Below, one piece after another: positions 22,562 to 32,270 of a DNA stretch of 64,000 nucleotides; positions within the stretch are counted from its first letter, which is position 1; the number at the start of each line of letters is the position of its first letter. The position numbers and the translations under genes were made by a program. The notes below the pieces were generated by a model. The model worked only from the letters and a program-made list of their open reading frames with translations. It did no database searches and had not been told where the DNA came from. This DNA is from Gloeophyllum trabeum ATCC 11539 (Eukaryota > Basidiomycota > Agaricomycetes > Gloeophyllales > Gloeophyllaceae): positions 1,696,608 to 1,760,607 of the forward strand of contig NW_006920410.1 of assembly GCF_000344685.1 (NCBI RefSeq), in the 5' to 3' direction.

Positions 22562-23647
22562 CTACAGCTTGGGCTGGAATTTCGTTATTTTCCTAGCCTC
22601 CCTCGCCTTAGCTCGTAAATCCTTCCTCAACAACTTCCCGCTGGGATTCTTGGGTATCTGGTCGATAAACTCCACACCCCCAGCCAGTTGTTTGTAATTC
22701 GCCTTGGCATCCGCAACGTACTGCCAGGACCCCCGTCAAAATCACGGTACCGTGGCTACAACTGATGCCGCCTTACCTTCTGAATTGCAGCTTTAATGCT
22801 GTGTGCTGCGCTGGGGTTCCCTTTGATTTTCTCCGCGGTCTTGGGCTCGAGAACGACAAATGCCAGTGGCACCTCCCCGCTATATTCGTCCGGTACGCCA
22901 ACTACGCAGACGTCGGCGACGTCGGGGTGGCCCAGGAGGTGGCCTTCAAGTTCAGCCGGCGCGACTTGGAATCCTCGGACTTTGATAAGTTCCTGTTATA
23001 CCGTCAGGATTATTCCAGTCCACAGGATATACGTACATACTTTGATGCGGTCGACAACGAACAGGTCGCCATCATGTTTAATGAGGACCTCATCACCGGT
23101 CCTTACCCATCGCTTGCCGTCGATTTCGAGGAAAGTCTCCCTCGTTCTAACGAACCCCAGACATGACTCTCCTCTGTACGATACGGTCGAGAAAGGACTC
23201 ACGCTTTGTCATCCTTGTAATACCCCAAAGTTACCTGTGGACCAGAGACTACGAGCTCCCCCGTTTCTCCGGCCTTTGCCAATGAGCCGTCTGGTTTGAC
23301 TACGCGGGCGACAGTCCCGGGAACGAGCCGGCCAGCAGCGCCCGATCTCCCAACCTTCTGCCCTCTAGGCAGTATACACAGCGCCGTGGAAGTCTCCGTC
23401 AGGCCTGGATTCAAAGAGGAAAAGTCAGTGACTCTCCTTCAGCCTCAGCGGTTGCTTCACCCACCGTAGCCTTGACCGATAAAAGCTTGTGGGAAAGCGG
23501 CGGCGAGTTGTTCGATCAGTTCAGGCGCCAGCGGGGCGGCTCCACTCATTATAGCACGGACATGGCTGAGATCGTACTTCTTCACAATTGGGTGCTACAT
23601 GTAGTTGGATGTCATATGCAGGGGTGAGTCTGCGAGACTGAGCCTCC
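22562..23647 (-). CDS. Second acyl-CoA ligase, 3' portion, cut by an N gap
   Basis: C-terminal part of a paralogue of the 14.9-17.7 kb ligase. The last exon is 22720-22562, with its neighbour ending at 22777. Visible motifs on the minus strand are [26 protein letters not shown] (hinge region), [28 protein letters not shown] and [13 protein letters not shown]. The end is Pro-Lys-Leu, not the Ser-Lys-Leu of the first copy, so peroxisomal targeting is less certain. Upstream coding is lost in the gap at 23648. The block 22765-23647 is repeated exactly at 24505-25387, and the missing 5' half is present beyond that copy. These two pieces are probably one real gene split by misassembly; a real duplication is the alternative. 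Confidence 0.75.
22765..23647. repeat. 883-base duplicated block, copy A
   Basis: Identical to 24505-25387 as far as I could compare; all open frames in both have the same translation. Left edge lies 12 bases inside an intron; the right edge is exactly the start of the N run. Confidence 0.9.
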
Positions 23648-23995
23648 NNNNNNNNNNNNNNNNNNNNNNNNNNNNNNNNNNNNNNNNNNNNNNNNNNNNN
23701 NNNNNNNNNNNNNNNNNNNNNNNNNNNNNNNNNNNNNNNNNNNNNNNNNNNNNNNNNNNNNNNNNNNNNNNNNNNNNNNNNNNNNNNNNNNNNNNNNNNN
23801 NNNNNNNNNNNNNNNNNNNNNNNNNNNNNNNNNNNNNNNNNNNNNNNNNNNNNNNNNNNNNNNNNNNNNNNNNNNNNNNNNNNNNNNNNNNNNNNNNNNN
23901 NNNNNNNNNNNNNNNNNNNNNNNNNNNNNNNNNNNNNNNNNNNNNNNNNNNNNNNNNNNNNNNNNNNNNNNNNNNNNNNNNNNNNNNNNNNNNNN
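23648..23995. other. Assembly gap (348 N)
   Basis: Run of N. Everything called across it would be artefact. Confidence 0.99.
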
Positions 23996-24504
23996 AGCGC
24001 ACCGCAGAACGGCGGCCCACAGCCTCCCGTATCAATGGGTTCAACGACGGAGAGGGGGGAATATAGACGTTCCGCCGTTGGGGGAGTACTCCGCTTGGAG
24101 GGCACTAGAGTGGAAACTGCGAATAAACGGAAGATATTCATCCGGGAAAGCACGCGGAAGAGCTTGAAGCATAAAGAAGGCGTAGAAACCATTGCTCACC
24201 GTTCTATATAGTCCCCTCCTTGAAAGCAATTACTTCACTCGCAGCGAAGCCGGAGAAAGCATCTGTAGAGTATGGGACCCGTATCAGTATCTGACCGAAC
24301 GAATGGGACAAATAGACAAAGGATCAGACGAAATGGCACTGGCAAGTACACTGTGCGCTCCCGTAGAACGCGGTCTGTTGCGAACAGACACCTCTATTCC
24401 TCGGCATGGTCGTATAGGACGGGGAAGAGAATAAAGTCATCTCGAAAGAGACGACAAAGGAGACTCGCTCACTCACCTACAAAGACAAATCCGACCTGCC
24501 CTAA
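23996..24504. other. Unassigned 509 bases between gap and second block
   Basis: No similarity noticed to the corresponding stretch of the ligase gene (25736 onward), so it is not simply a tandem unit. A short minus-strand frame gives FYAFFMLQALPRAFPDEYLPF, which I cannot assign. It could be misplaced sequence from elsewhere. Confidence 0.5.
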
Positions 24505-25387
24505 ATGCCGCCTTACCTTCTGAATTGCAGCTTTAATGCTGTGTGCTGCGCTGGGGTTCCCTTTGATTTTCTCCGCGGTCTTGGGCTCGAGAACGACAAA
24601 TGCCAGTGGCACCTCCCCGCTATATTCGTCCGGTACGCCAACTACGCAGACGTCGGCGACGTCGGGGTGGCCCAGGAGGTGGCCTTCAAGTTCAGCCGGC
24701 GCGACTTGGAATCCTCGGACTTTGATAAGTTCCTGTTATACCGTCAGGATTATTCCAGTCCACAGGATATACGTACATACTTTGATGCGGTCGACAACGA
24801 ACAGGTCGCCATCATGTTTAATGAGGACCTCATCACCGGTCCTTACCCATCGCTTGCCGTCGATTTCGAGGAAAGTCTCCCTCGTTCTAACGAACCCCAG
24901 ACATGACTCTCCTCTGTACGATACGGTCGAGAAAGGACTCACGCTTTGTCATCCTTGTAATACCCCAAAGTTACCTGTGGACCAGAGACTACGAGCTCCC
25001 CCGTTTCTCCGGCCTTTGCCAATGAGCCGTCTGGTTTGACTACGCGGGCGACAGTCCCGGGAACGAGCCGGCCAGCAGCGCCCGATCTCCCAACCTTCTG
25101 CCCTCTAGGCAGTATACACAGCGCCGTGGAAGTCTCCGTCAGGCCTGGATTCAAAGAGGAAAAGTCAGTGACTCTCCTTCAGCCTCAGCGGTTGCTTCAC
25201 CCACCGTAGCCTTGACCGATAAAAGCTTGTGGGAAAGCGGCGGCGAGTTGTTCGATCAGTTCAGGCGCCAGCGGGGCGGCTCCACTCATTATAGCACGGA
25301 CATGGCTGAGATCGTACTTCTTCACAATTGGGTGCTACATGTAGTTGGATGTCATATGCAGGGGTGAGTCTGCGAGACTGAGCCTCC
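24505..25387. repeat. 883-base duplicated block, copy B
   Basis: Exact match to 22765-23647. Here the right side continues into the 5' half of the ligase gene, while the left side runs into unrelated sequence instead of the last exon. Confidence 0.9.
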
Positions 25388-26917
25388 TTACCTTGCACAA
25401 CAAGAGGAGCATCGGCGGAACGAGGCTATCAGACGTCAGGTCCATCACTAAGTTGAAGGTGGTAAAAAAGCAAGCTCACACGAGGTGCGTCATGCGGAAT
25501 CGTACGATGCTGGTGAGCATCTCTGCGAAGTTAAACTTTGGCATAATCACCACCGTGATCTGACTCCTGCTTGAGATGCGAGATCGAGAAATCCACACGT
25601 ATACTCACGCCCGAAAATAACATGAAGTGCAGCTGGCAATGCGCGAGCTAAGCGACACGCTCATTGATTACGATGGAACACTTACATTTAAGACCAATCC
25701 GTATATATCTGTTGCAATAGTCAACGATATATGTGCATGCATCAGGACCTTGGTACGCACGGAACAAAGGCAAAACTGGATCCAAAATTCAGAATGACAT
25801 ACCGCGGTAGCATAAGTTCCAAACATACCACCGGTTGTAACATCACCGGGTCCGAATACCTTGTCACCCGAAGGGATATTCGGATCATAGGCTCTATATA
25901 CGGCGGCAACCTGGATCGCATTGGCAATAACAGCATAGTGCGGTACCATGACAGCCTAATCAAAGAGTTGGTCGCCATAGATTATGGTAAGATTCACGAC
26001 AAAACGCCTACCTTCGCTTTGCCCGTGGTTCCACTCGAGAAGCTGAAGAATGCGGTCTTCGTCTTCGCTTCACCTGGCTTCAGATGGCGCTCTTTGAATT
26101 TTGATTTGTGTTTTGCGCCTTCCTTCTCCAAGTCCGCTACAGTTGCATGACCCTGGTGCGAAGGAACATCAAGAATGATAACACGTCCGTGCGGTATCCC
26201 AGCCTCGGCGGCAGCCGCGAGGGCTGTCTTCAATAAAGCTGAGTGGGCAATCATCAGATGACTACTGGTGGTCTGCACTTGATGGCTGAGCTCTTCTGTG
26301 GTGTACATAGGATTGGCGGCCCTAGCTTCATATAAGTGAGTAATGCATGGTGTATGTGGTATCTTCATACGTGATTATACCACCCAAGCGATGAACTGCC
26401 CATATCAGAATGGGCGTATCTGGAGAATACGTAGATATCTTCGATAGCCATTTACGTGAAGATCCAGTTAAGTCTTACCTATATGGTTAGGAGCAAATAT
26501 ACAGACTGAGAGCGCCTAAGTCCAAGGCTCCCGTCCCAGAAGAGTGATTTCAGGTCTTACCAACAGTGCCCTCGCCTAGAGGGGGTCAGAGATGTCAACT
26601 GGGTTATACGGGCGCTTATAAGCTCACCTACGCCATATCTGCTACTCAAAGCATTGGCCAGAGCATCCGTCTTGATACGTATCTAAGATAGCCATGGGCC
26701 CTCTACATGAGCGTAGACCTAGAGGTTTACACGGCCCTATGTTGCTTCTAACCTCTTTCAGACCGATTGCCTTTCCAGTACCATCTTCTATGAGCCAAGG
26801 CGCACCCTCCTTGTGCATCTGTTTCGCTGGATGCCCAGCATCCAGGAAGAACTGGGGGATGGTCAGGTCGTCCGGTATGTGGGGTAGGGACCCCTCCGAG
26901 GACACAAATTCTGTCAT
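24505..26917 (-). CDS. Second acyl-CoA ligase, 5' portion (last exon missing)
   Basis: Start codon at 26917 gives [20 protein letters not shown], then [20 protein letters not shown] as in the first ligase. Further motifs on the minus strand: a segment ending [26 protein letters not shown] (AMP-binding P-loop), [17 protein letters not shown], the TETS block, WVRTGDEV and [15 protein letters not shown]. The donor after the AIQK codons is present at 24516, but the next 12 bases end at the block boundary, so the final exon with the NPSGK catalytic Lys is absent here. It is present at 22562-22720. Intron positions look shared with the first ligase, implying an old gene duplication followed by divergence, apart from the exact 883-base repeat. 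Confidence 0.78.
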
Positions 26918-27623
26918 GGAGGCGGTTGGCCAGAGGGAATTCCAATGGAGCACTCAATTTAAGGTCCCATCTGTCGGATGAACGCAGTCCAACGTGTTCT
27001 CGGCGACCAATCGGGGAGAAGGCGCTGGGCAATGTAGGAAGTCCGATGTATGCATATGGTGAAAAGATACGTAATACTAGTAATCCAGTATGCCTTTCTC
27101 GAAGGTAGACCAGATCTCTTCACGATACCGCAGGTCTCTAAGCCAGCGATCGGGATGATTTACTTATGCGTGTCGCCTCGACAATGGTTAGGAGTGCCCA
27201 CTGTACACGGCCAGGGGTCGGCCACTTCTCGGGAGAGGCGGACATTCACTTTTGTCGACTCGGGCTCCAACCCTGAGATCTCAAAGGAGACAAAGCACTA
27301 GCGCTAGCTCCATAACTAGACGACACGTACTCGAGGGCACTACTGTCTAAGCTCGGATTGCTGTGAGTACACAGGTCGAGGAATGGCACAGATTGGATCC
27401 AGAAATGGTCGTACAAGGTTTACTTCCGGAAAGTCGCACGGTCGTTATTAGGTTCGAGTTCCACCTTGGAAGGTTGAAATTTGGCTCGAATCCTGTACGC
27501 AAGCTGCGCGATTGGCGTCTAATCACATCGCATGCCATACATGGCCGAGGATAGCTCAGAAGCTATGCAGGATGGCCTCATAAAAGAGGCTCGAGCGCGG
27601 TGGTTCAGTCAAACATCCTCGCA
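26918..27623. other. Divergent intergenic region ligase / Lnt-like gene
   Basis: About 700 bases between two start codons. No gene or clear element recognised; presumably both promoters. Confidence 0.4.
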
Positions 27624-29382
27624 ATGTCGACTCTCAAGGAGACCGTATTCATAACTCGGCCAACGCTCTGCTTCCTGTCGGCCTCGTTCGTGCTATGTCT
27701 GCTCGGGGTAACGCCTAGGCCTTCATTCTTACCCCTTGCCCTTCTTCTCGCATGCTTGCGTCTGTATGGCCGCATAATCGCCTGCCGTGAAGGAGCCAAT
27801 GCAAAGTTTCGCAATACCTGGCTGGTATTAACCGCTGCAGTTGTACTATCGCATGCCGGACCTGCGATACATGCCCTATCGACTCCCGCCACATCTATCA
27901 TCTTTCTGACGCTTTGTGCGGCTACGACATCTGCGATTGCTCTGGGCGTCATTTTCTTAGACATCAGGCTGAGTTCCAGGACGAAGTCACCCTGGTCCCA
28001 GCTCACGTTGTTCCCCGCCCTATGGTCGTCGGTATGGGCAATGTTAGCTCATACCAGCCCCGTCGGGAGGTTGGCAACGTGGAGTCCGATCACTGGAAAT
28101 TTCCTCTATCTGTGGACAACTCATCTATTCGGTTCCATTGCCATCGATTGGCTGACCGGTGCATGGTCGGTCGTCATCACAGAGACGGTGGGCGACTGGT
28201 TCATTGGCTCCGTACCAACTGTGGTCATCACGAACAGAGATAGCGAAGTCGATGACCTCCTGGGTCCTCGCAATCCTGCCAAGGATCAGTCTCCCATGCC
28301 GTCCATCCGGAGGTCACATTATGTACTAGGCTTGTTCGGCATTCTTGTGGCACTCACAGCACCGTCGTACATATCCCCTGCATTGCCCCTTGCCCCATAC
28401 TCATCAGACACTACACCGGTCACAGTCGCCTGCGTTCTTCCTCCCCGCCACAAGTGGAAGAATGGCCCTCCTGGGCTGGATGATTTCATTACGGAATCGC
28501 AGCGCCTCACTGCAGCCAAGATTCTGCTGTGGCCCGAGGGAGCCGTGCGGTTCGATACTTTCCAGGCGAAGGCAGAAGCCATCGAAAAAGTGCGAGCAAA
28601 GGTCTCGTTCACGAACCATTGGGTTGGCATGAGTTTCGAGGAAGTAATGCCTTTCAATGGCATCAATGGATCTGCCATTGAACGAAGAAATGGCTTCGTG
28701 CTCGTCGATAAGACTGGTCCGGTCATGGAGTACTATAAGCGTCACCTTGTACCAGGTAAGCCTTGACATTGCTTCTCTCGTATCTAAGAGTCTTATGATG
28801 TGGCGTCTCATAGTCGCGGAGTCATTCTCCATGAGCCCCGCGTCGGACCCGCCCACCATATATACTCTACCTCTTACAAGACCGAAGGATTTCACTAAAG
28901 CCGAGTGGGGCAATCTCACGCGGCCCATACCCGTTACTGCGTCAATCTGTCTGGATTTCTCCGACGCAGACGCCTTCTCCGCGCTCCCCTCGAAGCCTGC
29001 GCTCATCCTCGCCCCGGCACGCACCTGGGAGATCTCCGTCGGCCTCTCCATGTTCGAGCAGGCCAAAGCACGCGCAGCGGAGATTGACAGCATGGTCCTG
29101 TGGTGCGATGGGGGTGAGGGTGGTGTCAGCGGGGTCGTGGGCCGCGGTATCAGCGAGGTAATGCAGGTTGGGCAGGGCTCATGGATGCGGACCATTGGCA
29201 TTCAGTATCCCTTCGACGATAGGAAGACATTCTACATGAAGGGAGGTGAGGGGATGGCTTTAATGGGTATGTGGGTGTTGTCACTGGCAGGCATGGGCTC
29301 GGTTGGCCGCCTTGTTACCACTCGGCTTGCCAACTGGCGCTCGGCGGGACGATCGGGTGAAGAGGCGCCCCTATTAGGATGA
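27624..29382 (+). CDS. Apolipoprotein N-acyltransferase-like membrane carbon-nitrogen hydrolase
   Basis: Two exons, 27624-28755 and 28814-29382, give 566 aa. The first half has several hydrophobic segments (TLCFLSASFVLCLLG, FLPLALLLACL, WLVLTAAVVLSH, IIFLTLCAATTSAIALGVIFL), then a hydrophobic helix near residue 235, and the hydrolase domain follows. The nitrilase-type triad is visible: Glu in LLWPEGAV, Lys in YYKRHLVP across the intron, and Cys in SICLDFSD. A last hydrophobic helix (LMGMWVLSLAGMG) precedes a short basic tail. Bacterial Lnt adds the third acyl chain to lipoproteins; fungi have related proteins whose substrates are little known. Membrane enzyme acting on lipid or N-terminal acyl groups is the best guess; the fold assignment is firmer than the reaction. 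Confidence 0.75.
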
Positions 29383-29914
29383 GATAAACCTGACGATACC
29401 CCTCACCCCCACAGCTCAAGTTTTGAAATTTGAGGGCTGATACGAATGTTCCATAGGGCTCACATATTATCGCTGTAAGGCTGCTTTCCGAGGACCTTGC
29501 TGTCCCATTCAGGAGCTTTTGATACAATAAAAGACAATCAGGTTCGTGCAGGCTGTAGGTCCACGTGTGCCCGCATGTACGAGGCTGCACAATGTATACG
29601 TAGCGGTTATGAATCGAAGTTTGCAGGAGACCTGCCTGACCCGGAGTAAGGACGCTGTCAGATTATTTTTTATACGCCGATTCTCGAAAATTCATTATAG
29701 ACCATGTCGGCTTGCCTCGAGGCAGGACTTCATGTACACTTTCCCGAAAACACGAGGCTTTTAAAGTGGACCCTGGATCCAGGAGTATGCTTCCCCCATT
29801 GACTGCGATACGTACGACCTGACCGACAGTCCACGCCCATCTCGCGAGTAGCAAGCTTACCGAGGATATATTGGCCGGCTTGTCTTTCGTTTCCCTCCAG
29901 GTCCGCGATACTAG
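29383..29914. other. Intergenic region, possibly with an unmodelled 5' exon
   Basis: About 530 bases. The next gene's frame is open back to an acceptor-like CTAG at 29914 without an ATG, so its first exon should lie here, but I could not fix it. A minus-strand frame (MTTLYPEGPSIADLEGN..., about 29939-29730) also has coding character and may be a small divergent gene. Confidence 0.35.
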
Positions 29915-31084
29915 GGCCTTCGGGATACAACGTCGTCATCCAAAGATCTTCCGTCGAGACTCGCTCGAAGCCTCCGCGGCTCTCTGCGCATCCCGACCCC
30001 TACCGTTACCAAACCCAAGCGCAGTTCATCTCGCTTCCTCGCCTTTGGCAGGTCGATCAATAGGCCGCCACGAAGCGCGGCTGTAGACGCCGAAAAGCCT
30101 GAGCCCGTGGAGTGGACAGACGATTTCCAGCTGATATCGTACGAAGATTTGTCTCTGAAGTACGAGGGTGACTTCCCCGTCAAGGATAGTGCCCATTGTT
30201 CTTGCGATTCTCCCAGTCCGATTGTCCTAGTCCCCGAGACCACCACCGCACCTGTCTCTCCCGCGACACCCATCAGCCCTCCGAATTCCCTCGCTTCCTT
30301 TCATTCAGCCGAATCATCGCAGCATCGTCCCGTCTGTGATCAGACGGAGTCTCCCACCTCAGACACCAAGGATCGTGTCCGGCGTTCCATCGACGAACTC
30401 GACGACCTCCCAAGTATCCTCAACTTTGCTCGACCTCTAAGCTACCTAAGCAAAAGACAATCCGTGGTCAGCGAAGTGGTGTCGCCTGTAGAAGACGACA
30501 ATTCGATATTCTTCGATCCGGACCCCTTCCGAGTCAACTCTTCACACGGACGTGGGGAATCTTGCCCTAGCGTATTTGGAGAGTTTATATACATCGAGGA
30601 AGCAGACGCGCTATCATCGATCCCCGACTTCGAGCATAGCAGGGCGACAAATCGCGCCCTAACTCGCTTCCGGACTTTGACACGGGCGTCCCTCGGCAAA
30701 TCCTTCCGTAGGAGGAGCACCAGCAGGAGTACCAGGAGACCAAGCTTCCTTGCCGCCACCTTCGTGCTTTCTGACCCGTCATCCAAACCCCTCCCGCCGA
30801 CACCTTGCGAACGAGCCCTCCCATCTATCCCCGCCGATATTATCCCTATATCCTCTCCATTCAACCCTCCCGAAGACCTTGTACCAGGCACGGTCAGAAC
30901 CCGCGTGCTTCTGCGCTGTGTTAGTCCAGAGCCTTCTCCCGAATCACCCGCCAGTCCCGAATCCGTATACTCAGATCCTCCGTCACCTTCTTGGCTGCCT
31001 ATAAGTAGACGGCTATCTACCATCCCCGCCTCACCACTGCCATTACCTATTCCGCCGCCTCGGTCAAGCCAGTGCCTGGCATAG
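29915..31084 (+). CDS. Unrecognised Ser/Pro-rich protein (5' end not fixed)
   Basis: Open for 389 codons from an acceptor-like site at 29914 to a stop at 31084. No in-frame ATG near the left end, so a short upstream exon is assumed. The N-terminal part is basic and Ser/Arg rich (RLARSLRGSLRIP, KPKRSSSRFLAFG), followed by EWTDDFQLISYEDLSLKYEGDFP, a possible short ordered element. The rest is rich in Ser-Pro and Pro runs, with an Arg/Ser patch (SFRRRSTSRSTRRPSF) and a C-terminal LPLPIPPPRSSQ. Codon use looks coding and the antisense frames do not. No family recognised; probably a disordered phospho-regulated protein. Confidence 0.5.
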   Translation, partial: GLRDTTSSSKDLPSRLARSLRGSLRIPTPTVTKPKRSSSRFLAFGRSINRPPRSAAVDAEKPEPVEWTDDFQLISYEDLSLKYEGDFPVKDSAHCSCDSPSPIVLVPETTTAPVSPATPISPPNSLASFHSAESSQHRPVCDQTESPTSDTKDRVRRSIDELDDLPSILNFARPLSYLSKRQSVVSEVVSPVEDDNSIFFDPDPFRVNSSHGRGESCPSVFGEFIYIEEADALSSIPDFEHSRATNRALTRFRTLTRASLGKSFRRRSTSRSTRRPSFLAATFVLSDPSSKPLPPTPCERALPSIPADIIPISSPFNPPEDLVPGTVRTRVLLRCVSPEPSPESPASPESVYSDPPSPSWLPISRRLSTIPASPLPLPIPPPRSSQCLA

Positions 31085-31220
31085 GTAGGTCAGAGCTTGT
31101 CGTGCGCGTACGGTGGTGCTTACTCGAGTCTCACAGATCGTCACTGCGTTGCAACACCCTTCGCCATCGTCTGCTGAAGCCTCTGACACTGGTTTTTATT
31201 TGATTTAATCCATTATCACT

Positions 31221-31861
31221 ATGCCGTCGCCTGTGAACGCCCACGGTAAAGTAGCCGATAATATAGACTATGGAATCCCTATCGATTATACTGGGTATGA
31301 ATGGTTCAAGGACCCACCCCCACCTCGCGAGGTATGCTCCTTGTCGACGCGTATGTGCGCGTGATCTAAGCGGAATTAGCAGGAACCGCCGCAAAGCATG
31401 CCTCCCACTGCTACTGAGCCGTACATACCACTGCCGGGCGTCGTCGAGCAGAACGAGATGTTCATGACCGCATTACAAGCAGCACCACACGTTCTCTACG
31501 CACGCTTCAAGCAGTATGGCCAGGTGAGGACGCCTGGCATTTTTGTACACGCTACATGTTAGCCTGACACTTCTTACAGCTAGGGGTGCTTGCCTGGTGT
31601 TCCGAATTCAGCGAAATGATCGATAATCTCAAGCAACTTGGTTTCGAGGGGAACATGTTTGTCAACACGCGGGCGCAAGCTCTAAAGACATGCGAAGATA
31701 TCTTGAAGATGAAGTTGGACATCAAGATGCAGATTATCGTCATGTACTTGTCGTCACAAATCATGCGCCTGCGACGATTCTTGGACGGTGACAAGCAGTG
31801 GGATGATTATCCAGAGCCTAATTTCCCCGTGGATCCTCGAGCGTATTATAGTAATAATTGA
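31221..31861 (+). CDS. Small conserved-looking protein of unknown function
   Basis: Three exons, 31221-31331, 31380-31523 and 31580-31861, give 178 aa. The acceptor of exon 2 could also be three bases later. N-terminus MPSPVNAHGKVADNIDYGIP, Pro-rich to residue 65 (DPPPPRE, PLPGVVEQNEMFM). The C-terminal two thirds look alpha-helical and ordered: LGVLAWCSEFSEMIDNLKQLG, TRAQALKTCEDILKMKLDIKM, QIIVMYLSSQIMRLRRFLDG, ending in WDDYPEPNFPVDPRAYYSNN. No signal peptide or membrane helix. I do not recognise a family; the regular helix pattern and intact splice sites argue it is a real gene. Confidence 0.6.
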
Positions 31862-32270
31862 CGTGGTTCCCTTTCGTTTCTTATTCACCATGGCGTTGCT
31901 GTTTTTATGGGCAATACTCTGTTCTTCTATTACTGGGTAGGATGTCACGTCGCGCTGTAAACTCTCTTGCACTCCTCATATGTCTATTTGTATCTCAACT
32001 GTACCATCTGTAGCACTTAACCAAGCTAATGTATTGTACCTTGTGCACAAAAGTGAAGTGAAGCGTCACAAGCGACGGCAATAAGATAGAAAGAACAGCG
32101 AGGAACAAACGAATGAAGAGCCACGAAATATGAAAGCGGGTAGCTGCTACTTACAACCTAGGCCTGATTGCGAAGCTAATAGAACAGTATTGTGCTGGTT
32201 TTGCAGAGCGTGGTCTAAGTTAGATGTCCATAATATGCGCAGAAAGAAAAACTTGTACAAGGGTATTCGA
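31862..32270. other. Convergent intergenic region
   Basis: About 400 bases between two stop codons, A+T-rich, with TTATTTTA/AATAAG-type sequences that may serve polyadenylation. Nothing else seen. Confidence 0.4.

Noticed and set aside
23521..24192. Open frames running through the N block
   Set aside because: They consist of N placeholders and have no meaning.
22765..25387. True tandem duplication with a 1740-base unit
   Set aside because: The sequence after the first block (23996-24504) does not match the sequence after the second (25736-26244), so the unit does not repeat as a whole.
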